Positions 1-7,042 of a stretch of DNA of 9,162 nucleotides are shown here, piece by piece (within the stretch, counting starts at the first letter, position 1; each line of letters begins with the position of its first letter). The notes beneath the pieces were generated by a model. It saw nothing but the letters and a program-made list of their open reading frames with translations, was not told the origin of the DNA and did not search any database. The translations under genes were made by a program, and so were the position numbers. The DNA comes from Saprospiraceae bacterium (GTDB lineage: Bacteria > Bacteroidota > Bacteroidia > Chitinophagales > Saprospiraceae), in NCBI GenBank assembly GCA_014379665.1, contig JACMLK010000196.1, positions 1-9,162 of the forward strand. Direction: 5' to 3'.

Positions 1-1631
1 AACTTATGAGTGAAGCTATTCAAAGAGCTGCCGGCACACAATTAAGAAATGCGCTCAGCCACATGACCAGTAATAAGTGGCTTGGTTTTTTGACAGGATT
101 CCTAATCACAGGCATAATTCAATCATCATCAGCAACAACTGTGCTCACAGTGAGTTTTGTAAATGCCGGTTTATTGTCAGTCACTGAGTCGGTCGGTCTT
201 ATTATGGGCGCCAATGTTGGGACGACGGTGACGGGTTGGTTAGTATCCTTATTTGGATTTAAAGTAAGTCTGTCTGAATATGCGGTTCCATTATTTGCGT
301 TGGGTGTACCAATGCTCTTCATTAATGGAGGTAAGTGGAAATATTGGGGAGAGTTCATTCTTGGATTTGCGATATTGTTTCTTGGTCTTGGTTTTTTGAG
401 GGAAGCAGTACCGGGTATTAATGAACAATCTCTGTTATTCGAATGGCTCAAAAATTTTACACAACTTGGTATATGGTCCAGATTGTTTTTTGTGTTGGTC
501 GGAATTATAGTTTCCATACTTGTACAATCATCCAGTGTGGCCATGGCCGTAACGCTTACGATGTGTGCGCAGGGTTGGCTACCTCTTGAAATTGCTGCGT
601 CTCTCATTTTAGGTGAAAATATCGGTACTACTTCAACAGCCTTAATAGCCTCTGTCATTGCCAATAAGGAAGCTAAAACTGTAGCCAGACTGCATAGTTG
701 GTTTAATATTATAGGGGTAGTGTGGATGGTCCTGATCTTACCATGGTTTCTCCCCTTGCTGTCATCATTTCTGAATTTTACCCTTGGAACACAGGATATT
801 TATAAAAATCCCGTGGACATGACTATCGGACTATCCGCTTTTCACACTGCTTTTAATCTTCTTAATGCGATTATATTAATCAATTTTGTACCATGGCTTA
901 TCAGACTGAGTGGTTTAGGATTGGGAAGAACCACCGAAAATATGCATAAAGATGAGGTCAATCTGACCTTCCTGAACAGTGTAGGCGGCATGACGGAAAT
1001 GTCTACTATCCAGTTACAAAGAGAAACTGCAAAATTTGGTGACATTATTGTAAAAATGGCCGAACATTTTCACATAATGATTAATACTGCCGACTTAAAA
1101 AAACAACAAAAATTAATTAAACGCATCAAACAATATGAAGAAACAACAGACAGGCTGGAGATCGTCATTACAGAATACATTACCCGGCTTACAAAAGAAG
1201 CGATGACTTCCCGGACCAGCCTTATATTCAGGAACATATTGAATATTTGCAATGATCTGGAACGGATTGCGGATATTTATTACCAACTTACTATTGTTTT
1301 CCAAAATAAAATGGAGCATAAATTATACTTCCTCGCTGAGCAACGGCAAAAAATAAACGAGTTGGCCATGCTGATAAATACAGCTTGTAAAATCATGTCA
1401 GAAAATTTATCTGCTCCTGATTATGACAGTGTTTCTCTATCATCTGCATTAGACATTGAGCAACGCATCAACACACTAAGAGACCAAATGCGGGAAGAAT
1501 ACCTCAATCGTTTGGGTGAAGAAGACTACAACGTCAAATCTGCTATGGTTTATAACAATATATTTTCATCACTTGAGCGTATCGGTGATCACATCCTTAA
1601 TGTGAGTGAGGCGGTGGTTGGTAAAGTATGA
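1..1631 (+). CDS. Na+/phosphate cotransporter family protein with C-terminal PhoU-like domain (5' partial)
   Basis: An inner-membrane Na+-coupled phosphate transporter of the NptA/YjbB (Na_Pi_cotrans) type. Counting from the first Met in the window (position 6), the two inverted halves show the family signatures: QSSSATT at residues 39-45 with GANVGTT at 68-74, then QSSSVAM at 174-180 with GENIGTT at 203-209. Hydrophobic segments fill residues 27-300. From about residue 340 to 541 the protein is helical and charged, resembling the PhoU domain found fused to this family, which is thought to tune transport on the cytoplasmic side. The Met at position 6 is unlikely to be the start: the family has a first membrane helix ending in a motif like KLMSEG, here cut to L-MSEA, and the frame is open to the window edge. 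The stop codon TGA is at 1629-1631, 1 bp from the stop of the convergent TPR gene. The family assignment is firm; substrate (phosphate) is by family. Confidence 0.93.
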   Translation, partial: LMSEAIQRAAGTQLRNALSHMTSNKWLGFLTGFLITGIIQSSSATTVLTVSFVNAGLLSVTESVGLIMGANVGTTVTGWLVSLFGFKVSLSEYAVPLFALGVPMLFINGGKWKYWGEFILGFAILFLGLGFLREAVPGINEQSLLFEWLKNFTQLGIWSRLFFVLVGIIVSILVQSSSVAMAVTLTMCAQGWLPLEIAASLILGENIGTTSTALIASVIANKEAKTVARLHSWFNIIGVVWMVLILPWFLPLLSSFLNFTLGTQDIYKNPVDMTIGLSAFHTAFNLLNAIILINFVPWLIRLSGLGLGRTTENMHKDEVNLTFLNSVGGMTEMSTIQLQRETAKFGDIIVKMAEHFHIMINTADLKKQQKLIKRIKQYEETTDRLEIVITEYITRLTKEAMTSRTSLIFRNILNICNDLERIADIYYQLTIVFQNKMEHKLYFLAEQRQKINELAMLINTACKIMSENLSAPDYDSVSLSSALDIEQRINTLRDQMREEYLNRLGEEDYNVKSAMVYNNIFSSLERIGDHILNVSEAVVGKV

Positions 1632-1632
1632 G

Positions 1633-3102
1633 TTATTTTTTTTTAATCCTGTCAAGACCGGATTTTGCTTTTTGATGCAAACTTGAACTGTATCCGGCGG
1701 GATCCAGATCAAGGCATTTTTCAAAATACTTTTTGGCTTCAGTGTATTTATTTTGCTGTTCGTATATCAGCCCTAACTGCAGTGCTGCATTACAGGCATA
1801 ATATTTTCCGGGATCACTTTTAATGATGGTAAGTTTGTAATAATCGATCGCATCGTGATAATTTTTCAGCGCTTCTGTTACTCTGGCCAGCCTGTAATAA
1901 TATTCCCCGTCGTGTATCGCCTGAACAAATTTTTCACTTTGAAGGATCAACAGATTCTGACTCCTGGTGTAGTATCCGCCATCGTATAGCAGTCTTGCTC
2001 TCAAAAGTATATCATTGGGAATCTGACCCGCTTTTGCTTCTTTAACTGCCTGAATATCTTCATCAATCAATGCATTCCCTTTTGACAAACATAACTTCAT
2101 ATTACTTCTGTAACTATTGATATCCTTGTTTATAACGATATGGTACCAGGCGAGTTTTTGATACGCTTCTTTAATATAATGATTGCCTTTAAAATGGTCA
2201 ATAAATTTTAGAATGTGGATATTGGCATCCGGATCCAGTTTGCAAAGTTTAAATTTTCCATACATAAAGTCCAGATAGTAAAAAGGTATATAGTCCGGAC
2301 CCACAGGTCTTTGTTCGAGTATGGTTAATGCCAGATCATTCCTTCCGGTTTTGTGTGCAAGAGATGCTTTCAGAAATGTGATTAGAGGGTTGGTCGTATG
2401 ATCCAAATGATAACGGTCAAATAATCCGAATGCTTCTTCTTTTTTATTATTTGAATAAAAAAGGATATAGCTGTAAATGGCTACAATTTCATCTTTAAAA
2501 AGATTTTCTGACTTTAGTGCCTGATTGGCCAGTTCACTTATCTCAAGCGTCCCCAATTCAACTGATCCTTTAATCCCCATGATCTTTCTAACCCAACCAG
2601 GTACACTATCTGCCAATGCGTGGATAATGCTTAGGCTTTTATTGTTTTCTTTAAAAAAGGGATATTTTTCTTTATTTCTTTCCAAAAGCTTATAAGCTTC
2701 GTACACATCTCCAGCTGCGCTTATCTTATCATCAAATTTGAGTTTGATAGTGGCCCATTGCAATATAATCTCTGCCTGGCAAAACAAATAATAAGGCGAA
2801 TCAGAATCAGCAGCTTTAATTTTTTGTAGTCTTTTGTCTCTGTTTTTTAAAAGCTGTTTGTATTTTGTTTTATCTTCCTGAATAAACAAAGTGAAAAAAT
2901 CGACATAATTTTCGATGTAATAAACCAGTGCATTATTAGGATCCCTTAGTTTTAAAAGGCTGAGCTGCTGTTCACCTTTTTTGATTCTTAGGGACGAAAT
3001 GTCTTTGTATGCCTGTTTGAGAGGTTCGGTGAGTTTCAAGGTTTGCTGACCTTGAGATGCAAAGTGTAGTATTGTAAAGAACCACCATAAAATACACCTC
3101 AT
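1633..3102 (-). CDS. Exported TPR-repeat protein of unknown function
   Basis: A 489-residue protein starting with a short hydrophobic segment (residues 3-15, ending FASQGQQ near 14-20) that looks like a signal peptide, so it is probably periplasmic or envelope-attached. The clearest tetratricopeptide repeats are at the C terminus: about residues 399-431 (GEYYYRLARV...KSDP) and 432-468 (CNAALQLGLIYEQQ...LDLDP). The earlier part is helical with degenerate TPR-like units. A PGWVRKIMGIKGS segment at 168-180 interrupts the helical pattern. TPR proteins act as binding scaffolds, but no partner can be named here. It is the last of five same-strand genes, 38 bp after the zinc-ribbon gene, so probably co-transcribed. 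Its stop (1633-1635) lies 1 bp from the stop of the opposing transporter gene. The C terminus ends in three lysines encoded within a run of A residues. Not recognised as a named family. Confidence 0.82.
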   Translation of the reverse strand: MRCILWWFFTILHFASQGQQTLKLTEPLKQAYKDISSLRIKKGEQQLSLLKLRDPNNALVYYIENYVDFFTLFIQEDKTKYKQLLKNRDKRLQKIKAADSDSPYYLFCQAEIILQWATIKLKFDDKISAAGDVYEAYKLLERNKEKYPFFKENNKSLSIIHALADSVPGWVRKIMGIKGSVELGTLEISELANQALKSENLFKDEIVAIYSYILFYSNNKKEEAFGLFDRYHLDHTTNPLITFLKASLAHKTGRNDLALTILEQRPVGPDYIPFYYLDFMYGKFKLCKLDPDANIHILKFIDHFKGNHYIKEAYQKLAWYHIVINKDINSYRSNMKLCLSKGNALIDEDIQAVKEAKAGQIPNDILLRARLLYDGGYYTRSQNLLILQSEKFVQAIHDGEYYYRLARVTEALKNYHDAIDYYKLTIIKSDPGKYYACNAALQLGLIYEQQNKYTEAKKYFEKCLDLDPAGYSSSLHQKAKSGLDRIKKK

Positions 3103-3140
3103 GTATAGATCTTTGCATTAAAACAGAAGACATACGATAA

Positions 3141-3893
3141 TTACACTTCCTGCGTGACCAGAATATTTTCATCAATCAGTACTCTGCCACAGTGCTCACA
3201 TGCGATGATTTTTTTCATCACGCCGATTTCAATGATTAATTGCGGTGGTATTCTGTTGAAACATCCGCCACAAGCTCCTCTCGATACTGTCACCACCGCC
3301 AGTCCGTTTCTGTACGTCTTTCTGATTTTATCATAGGAAGTTAACAGTCTTTCATCAATATCTTTTCTTGCCTTATCCGATTCTTTCAGCAGTTTTGCTT
3401 CTTCTTTTTCAGTTTTTTCGATAATTTTTGAAAGCTCTACTTTCTTATTGTCCGCATCTTTGGTTCTCTGAGCAAGTTTTGTCAGTATAGCGTCCAATGC
3501 TTCTTTTTTGGTATCCTTGGATACACTGGTTTCTCTTATTTTCTTTTGGGACAATTGAATTTCCAGCCTTTGCAACTCAATCTCTTTGGTAAGGGCATCA
3601 AACTCCCGGTTATTTTTTACATTATCTAACTGCTTTTCGTATTTTACGATCAATGCTTCTGATTCCTTAATATTGGCATTGTGCTGATTTAGTTCATGTT
3701 CCACGTCCGTAACTGCGGTTTCCAGTTTCTTTGAACGCGTTTTTAACCCGGTGATTTCATCTTCAAGATCGCTGACTTCCATTGGTAGTTCTCCTTTCAG
3801 AATTCCGATTTCATCCATTTTGGAATCAATAAGTTGTAGCGCATGTAGTGCTCTTAATTTATCCGCAATGCTTAGTTCTTTAACCGCTGCCAT
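3141..3893 (-). CDS. Coiled-coil protein with C-terminal C4 zinc ribbon
   Basis: A 250-residue protein with a long charged coiled coil (about residues 35-185, rich in Glu and Lys with heptad-like Leu spacing) followed by a zinc ribbon. The ribbon has two CxxC knuckles, C208/C211 (CGGC) and C232/C235 (CEHC), separated by the IPPQLI segment usual in this family (zf-RING_7, CT398-like). The NNREFDAL motif at 94-101 in the coiled coil is also typical. Length matches the family (about 240-260). Proposed roles in the literature involve nucleic-acid or protein binding; none is demonstrated by the sequence here. It begins 9 bp after the Nif3-family gene, an arrangement seen in many bacteria and suggesting a shared task. 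Start chosen at the Met of MAAVKEL, which leaves a normal N terminus and no overlap. Confidence 0.88.
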   Translation of the reverse strand: MAAVKELSIADKLRALHALQLIDSKMDEIGILKGELPMEVSDLEDEITGLKTRSKKLETAVTDVEHELNQHNANIKESEALIVKYEKQLDNVKNNREFDALTKEIELQRLEIQLSQKKIRETSVSKDTKKEALDAILTKLAQRTKDADNKKVELSKIIEKTEKEEAKLLKESDKARKDIDERLLTSYDKIRKTYRNGLAVVTVSRGACGGCFNRIPPQLIIEIGVMKKIIACEHCGRVLIDENILVTQEV

Positions 3894-3902
3894 ATGATTA
3901 TT

Positions 3903-4700
3903 TTAAAAGAATTTAATTGGATTAGTGACTATTTTTGTACAATGGGTCGCAAAGGTAGTAAATTTATTAATTATCAAATCAAAAAGTAAGTCAATTGTAT
4001 ATTTTTCACTTTCATAATGACCAATATCCGCTATGATGATCTCTCCGTCTGCATCAAAAAACTCATGATACTTAAAATCTGAAGTGATGAATATGTCTGC
4101 CCCTTGTTTTTTGGCGTCCATGAGTAGAAAACTGCCTGCTCCACCGCAGACGGCCACTTTATGGATGGCATCTTTGCAAATAGCCGTGTGTCTTATGGCC
4201 GGCAGTTCCATTTTATCCTTTAAAGAAGATAAAAACAATACTGAAGAGACTGGTGAAGGAAGGTAGCCTATCATACCTGCACCTACCTGATCAGACTGAT
4301 GGGTTATCTGATCTTTTGGTGCCAGGATGGATGTATTTACCAGTCCCAGTTTTTCACATATCTTCTGGTTGACCCCTGAGACAAACACATTATCCAGATT
4401 GGTATGTATAGCCAGGATGGCGATATCATGTTTTATGGCTTTTATCACGGTACGTTCTATGTAATTTGAACCGTTGAGTCTTTTAAGTCCTCGAAATATG
4501 ATCGGGTGGTGTGCCACAATAACATTACATCCCATACTGATAGCTTCATCTACCACAGCTTCAATAGCATCCAGACATACGACTACCCCTTTGATCTCCA
4601 TCGTTGGGTCGCCAATGATCAGCCCGGCATTGTCATAATCTTCCTGCAGTTGATGCGGCGCGATCGTGTGTAAGTAATGGATGAGGGAATTGAGTTGCAT
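3903..4700 (-). CDS. Nif3-like dinuclear metal-centre protein (YbgI/YqfO family), compact form
   Basis: A 265-residue cytoplasmic protein of the Nif3 family, whose members form toroidal hexamers with two metal ions per subunit. The expected ligands are all visible: His64 and His65 (AHHP), Asp103 (HTNLDN), and His228 and Glu232 in GHYESE. EDYDNAGL at residues 20-27 is the usual N-terminal motif. Databases often label the family as GTP cyclohydrolase I type 2, but the biochemical role is not settled, so I do not assign a reaction. Many relatives, including Bacteroidota ones, carry an inserted PII/CutA-like domain and run to about 365 residues; here the chain passes directly between the two halves, as in E. 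coli YbgI (about 247). It is followed 9 bp later by the zinc-ribbon gene and preceded by a 110-bp gap, where a separate promoter could sit. Confidence 0.92.
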   Translation of the reverse strand: MQLNSLIHYLHTIAPHQLQEDYDNAGLIIGDPTMEIKGVVVCLDAIEAVVDEAISMGCNVIVAHHPIIFRGLKRLNGSNYIERTVIKAIKHDIAILAIHTNLDNVFVSGVNQKICEKLGLVNTSILAPKDQITHQSDQVGAGMIGYLPSPVSSVLFLSSLKDKMELPAIRHTAICKDAIHKVAVCGGAGSFLLMDAKKQGADIFITSDFKYHEFFDADGEIIIADIGHYESEKYTIDLLFDLIINKFTTFATHCTKIVTNPIKFF

Positions 4701-4810
4701 TTAAATCATTAATCCAGAATAAAGTAGAACAACAAATATTCACAGAAGTTTTTTGACACTCAGGTAAGGTTGAGTACTTTGGGAATTTAATAACGACGAA
4801 CTGATTGATA
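4701..4810. other. 110-bp spacer inside the minus-strand gene group
   Basis: Non-coding gap between the adenylyltransferase stop and the Nif3-family start. It is the only sizeable break in the five-gene group, so it may carry a promoter for the last three genes. A 5-bp inverted repeat (ACTCA 4758-4762, TGAGT 4771-4775) is present, but on the minus strand it is not followed by a T run and does not look like a terminator. I found no perfect TAnnTTTG element here on the minus strand. Confidence 0.5.
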
Positions 4811-5293
4811 TTATCCCCTCTTTATCTTTTGTTCCATCGCCGTCGTAGAATATCCGTCCACAAATCTGAGTGAGCGCACTTGTCCGCCATGAGAAAGTAC
4901 AAAGTCACCACCTACTATCTGATCCATTCGCCAGTCACCGCCTTTAACCAAAATGTCCGGAGTGATTGTCTGTATAAGTTCCAGGGGGTTATCACTGTCA
5001 AAGATGATGACCATATCCACACTCTCAAGACCTGCCAACACATGAGAGCGGCTGTTTTCATCCTGGATGGGTCTGTTGGGGCCTTTAAGTCTGCGTACAG
5101 AAGCGTCGCTGTTGATCCCTACCACCAGGATATCACCCAGAGATTTAGATTCCTCGAGATACAATACATGACCAATATGGAGCAGATCAAAACAACCATT
5201 GGTAAAGACTATTTTTTGATGTTGTGTCCGCCATAAGGTTAAAAGCTGTAAGGCACTATAGACACTTTGATATACTTTGGATGAAAGAGACAT
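4811..5293 (-). CDS. rfaE2: D-glycero-beta-D-manno-heptose 1-phosphate adenylyltransferase (RfaE2/HldE C-terminal domain type)
   Basis: Transfers AMP from ATP to D-glycero-beta-D-manno-heptose 1-phosphate, making ADP-heptose for lipopolysaccharide core or other surface glycans. With the start used here it has 160 residues, a single cytidylyltransferase-fold domain: GCFDLLHIGH at 33-42 with the nucleotidyltransferase HxGH signature at 39-42, NSDASVRRLKG at 61-71, PDILVKGGDW at 112-121, and YSTTAMEQKI near the C terminus, standing in for the ISSTxxI nucleotide-binding motif. In E. coli this is half of the bifunctional HldE; here there is no kinase half, so a separate heptose-7-phosphate kinase must be encoded elsewhere. 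An upstream in-frame Met at 5323 would add 10 residues but overlap the YbhN-like gene by 29 bp; the Met at 5293 sits 1 bp after that gene's stop (TAATATG), suggests translational coupling, and is preferred. Confidence 0.92.
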   Translation of the reverse strand: MSLSSKVYQSVYSALQLLTLWRTQHQKIVFTNGCFDLLHIGHVLYLEESKSLGDILVVGINSDASVRRLKGPNRPIQDENSRSHVLAGLESVDMVIIFDSDNPLELIQTITPDILVKGGDWRMDQIVGGDFVLSHGGQVRSLRFVDGYSTTAMEQKIKRG

Positions 5294-5294
5294 A

Positions 5295-6344
5295 TTAGTC
5301 CTTATTGATAATGGGTAAAACAATCAGCGAAATGATGCCAAAGATAATATTTACAAAGATCTGAATCGAAAAAAATACAATATTGGCAAAAGAAAAAGCA
5401 TCCGATCCACTGATACCATACATTGCAAGTGCTTCACCAACCAAAAAGTGATAACTTCCCATCCCTCCTGGCGTTGGAATCAGGATACCCAGACTGCCAA
5501 AAACAAAAATAACCAACCCAGCCGTTGGGCCCAAATGTGCAGTAGGAGCAAAAGAAAAAAATGCAAAATACATCATGAGATAATACAATACCCAGATCGC
5601 CACAGTATAAAACAGGAATAAGCTCAGGCTGGATACATTTCGTACACTCTGAACTCCTGCAGAAAATCCTGATATCAATCCTATGATTTTTTTACCCAAA
5701 CTCGTGTTTCTGATCTGGACTTTGTAGGAAAATGCCAGAAAGGTTAGTAAACCAGCCCCTGACAGAAATGCCAACACAAAAACAGGGCTATTGACCAACG
5801 CATTTAATTTTTGTTCCAGATTGACATTTTGATTCAGATAAGTCAAAAAATCACTGCCCCCAAAACACAGAGCCAATCCCATAACGATCGCGAGCATCAG
5901 CACGTCAAAAATCCTGTCTGTAAAGATAGTGCCCAGGGCTTTCTCCACCGGAATATTTTCATATTTTGAGATGAGGCCAGCCCTGATCACCTCACCGGAA
6001 CGAGGGATACCCAAATTGGCCAGGTAATTGATCATGATAGTGCCGAAAAGATTTACAAATCGTGGCCGGTACCCCAACGCTTTAAACATCATTTTCCATC
6101 TTAAGGCTCGAATTACATTGGTAATCATAAATAATAACATAGTTATGGTCACCCAGAAATAATTGGCTTCGCTTATGTCCTGCCACACTTTTCCAAGCAG
6201 ACTGCATTCTGTTGCAGGAGTACCTTTGATAGCACAATCCGACTGAAAGGCAATGTTCTGACGTTGGTACACCAGATATAAAATGATAAGACCTACTGCA
6301 AAAAAAATACTGACCTTTGCTCCTTTTACAAGATGTTTTTGCAT
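5295..6344 (-). CDS. YbhN/UPF0104-type membrane protein (lysylphosphatidylglycerol synthase TM region, flippase-like)
   Basis: A 349-residue integral membrane protein with about seven or eight hydrophobic segments (for example residues 11-27, 62-79, 147-161, 187-205, 240-263, 275-290 and 320-345). Family motifs are clear: NLGIPRSGEVIRAGL at 110-124, DRIFD at 143-147, and PTPGGMGSYH at 290-299. This is the membrane part of MprF-like proteins without the catalytic lysyl-transfer domain, so it does not itself add lysine to lipid; relatives are thought to move or flip lipids or glycolipids, which is inference here. The loop after the first helix holds two cysteines (37 and 47) that could pair if periplasmic. 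It is the first gene of the minus-strand group and its stop lies 1 bp before the start of the heptose adenylyltransferase, consistent with a common role in envelope glycolipid assembly. The start at 6344 gives a short basic N terminus before the first helix. Confidence 0.9.
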   Translation of the reverse strand: MQKHLVKGAKVSIFFAVGLIILYLVYQRQNIAFQSDCAIKGTPATECSLLGKVWQDISEANYFWVTITMLLFMITNVIRALRWKMMFKALGYRPRFVNLFGTIMINYLANLGIPRSGEVIRAGLISKYENIPVEKALGTIFTDRIFDVLMLAIVMGLALCFGGSDFLTYLNQNVNLEQKLNALVNSPVFVLAFLSGAGLLTFLAFSYKVQIRNTSLGKKIIGLISGFSAGVQSVRNVSSLSLFLFYTVAIWVLYYLMMYFAFFSFAPTAHLGPTAGLVIFVFGSLGILIPTPGGMGSYHFLVGEALAMYGISGSDAFSFANIVFFSIQIFVNIIFGIISLIVLPIINKD

Positions 6345-6757
6345 AACGGTTCGCTGCGGATATCCTGATACCCTGATTTTATTGATGATTATTTTAATTC
6401 AAGGGATTGTTTTCATCGGGAATACAATCATGGTTTAATTTTACAATCTTTGACCTTCTCCGACCAATTTATGAGGTAAGTGGGTCCAATTGAAAGAGTA
6501 TGAAATGATTTTTAAACGTAATAAGGCGCAAATATCAGAAAAATTACCAAAACCGATGAGAAATCATTGATGCGCGACAATCAAACCGCATTTGTTAATA
6601 GTTTCTGATTTAAAATGCAGTTTTTTTTAAGCAGGTAATATAAGTGTTCAAGTTTGTCTTTTTTACACCTAAGCGACTTCAATTTTCTACCATATATTGG
6701 CTTTATTTTATTTTGCCGACCGGGTTGCATAAGGTTAAATATCCATTTAAAGTCATT

Positions 6758-6789
6758 CAAAGATATACTGCTTTTTGAAGAGATTCCAA
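6758..6789 (-). promoter_or_regulatory. Candidate Bacteroidota-type promoter for the minus-strand gene group
   Basis: Read on the minus strand, TTG (6789-6787) is followed after 21 bases by TATCTTTG (6765-6758), a full match to the TTG-N17-23-TAnnTTTG pattern described for Flavobacterium-type sigma factors. Transcription would start near 6750, leaving a leader of about 400 bases before the YbhN-like gene, which is long. The pattern is short and degenerate enough to arise by chance in AT-rich DNA, so this is only a candidate. Confidence 0.25.
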
Positions 6790-6848
6790 GGGAAACATTT
6801 CATACACTGTATCATTATTTTTGAATAACTTCTTTTATATATAATGCT

Positions 6849-6880
6849 TATATTGACCCAATATGTTATTTGTCAATATA
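6849..6880. repeat. 9-bp perfect inverted repeat in the divergent spacer
   Basis: TATATTGAC (6849-6857) and GTCAATATA (6872-6880) are exact reverse complements separated by 14 bases. It lies about 165 bp before the propeller gene. The spacing is near three helical turns from end to end, compatible with a dimeric regulator site, and it could also form a weak hairpin in RNA. No regulator is encoded nearby to name a binding protein. Confidence 0.4.
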
Positions 6881-7042
6881 TTACATAATTAAATATATAG
6901 AAAATAAGCGCTTTTCAATGAATATTATTTTTACATTTACCATTTAATCAGAAGCTCTTCATATTTTAAAACCATAAAAAACAAGCATTTTATACACTAA
7001 TATATTGAACCCGTTTTATTCTTAATATGTAACTTCCCAAAA

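Larger units (their letters stand above)
6345..7042. other. 698-bp AT-rich divergent intergenic region
   Basis: No convincing gene on either strand: reading frames are short and show no recognisable product, and I see no tRNA-like or other RNA fold by eye. The region is clearly more AT-rich than the genes beside it, most of all from 6800 to 7030. It must hold the promoters for the minus-strand group (start 6344) and for the propeller gene (start 7043). A candidate minus-strand promoter and an inverted repeat are listed separately. A lone TATTTTTG at 6816-6823 fits the plus-strand Bacteroidota -7 consensus but lacks a TTG at the right distance upstream. Confidence 0.7.

Noticed and set aside
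119..664. 181-codon minus-strand open frame within the phosphate transporter gene
   Set aside because: The plus-strand product has all family motifs in this stretch; the minus-strand product has none.
4758..4775. 5-bp inverted repeat in the 110-bp spacer as a terminator
   Set aside because: The stem is short and not followed by a T run in the direction of transcription of the minus-strand genes.
4880..5236. 118-codon plus-strand open frame opposite the adenylyltransferase
   Set aside because: It overlaps the catalytic region of a clear enzyme on the other strand and shows no recognisable domain.
6816..6823. TATTTTTG as the -7 element of the propeller gene promoter
   Set aside because: No TTG lies 17-23 bases upstream, and it sits about 220 bases before the start codon; a single 8-base match in AT-rich DNA is weak.
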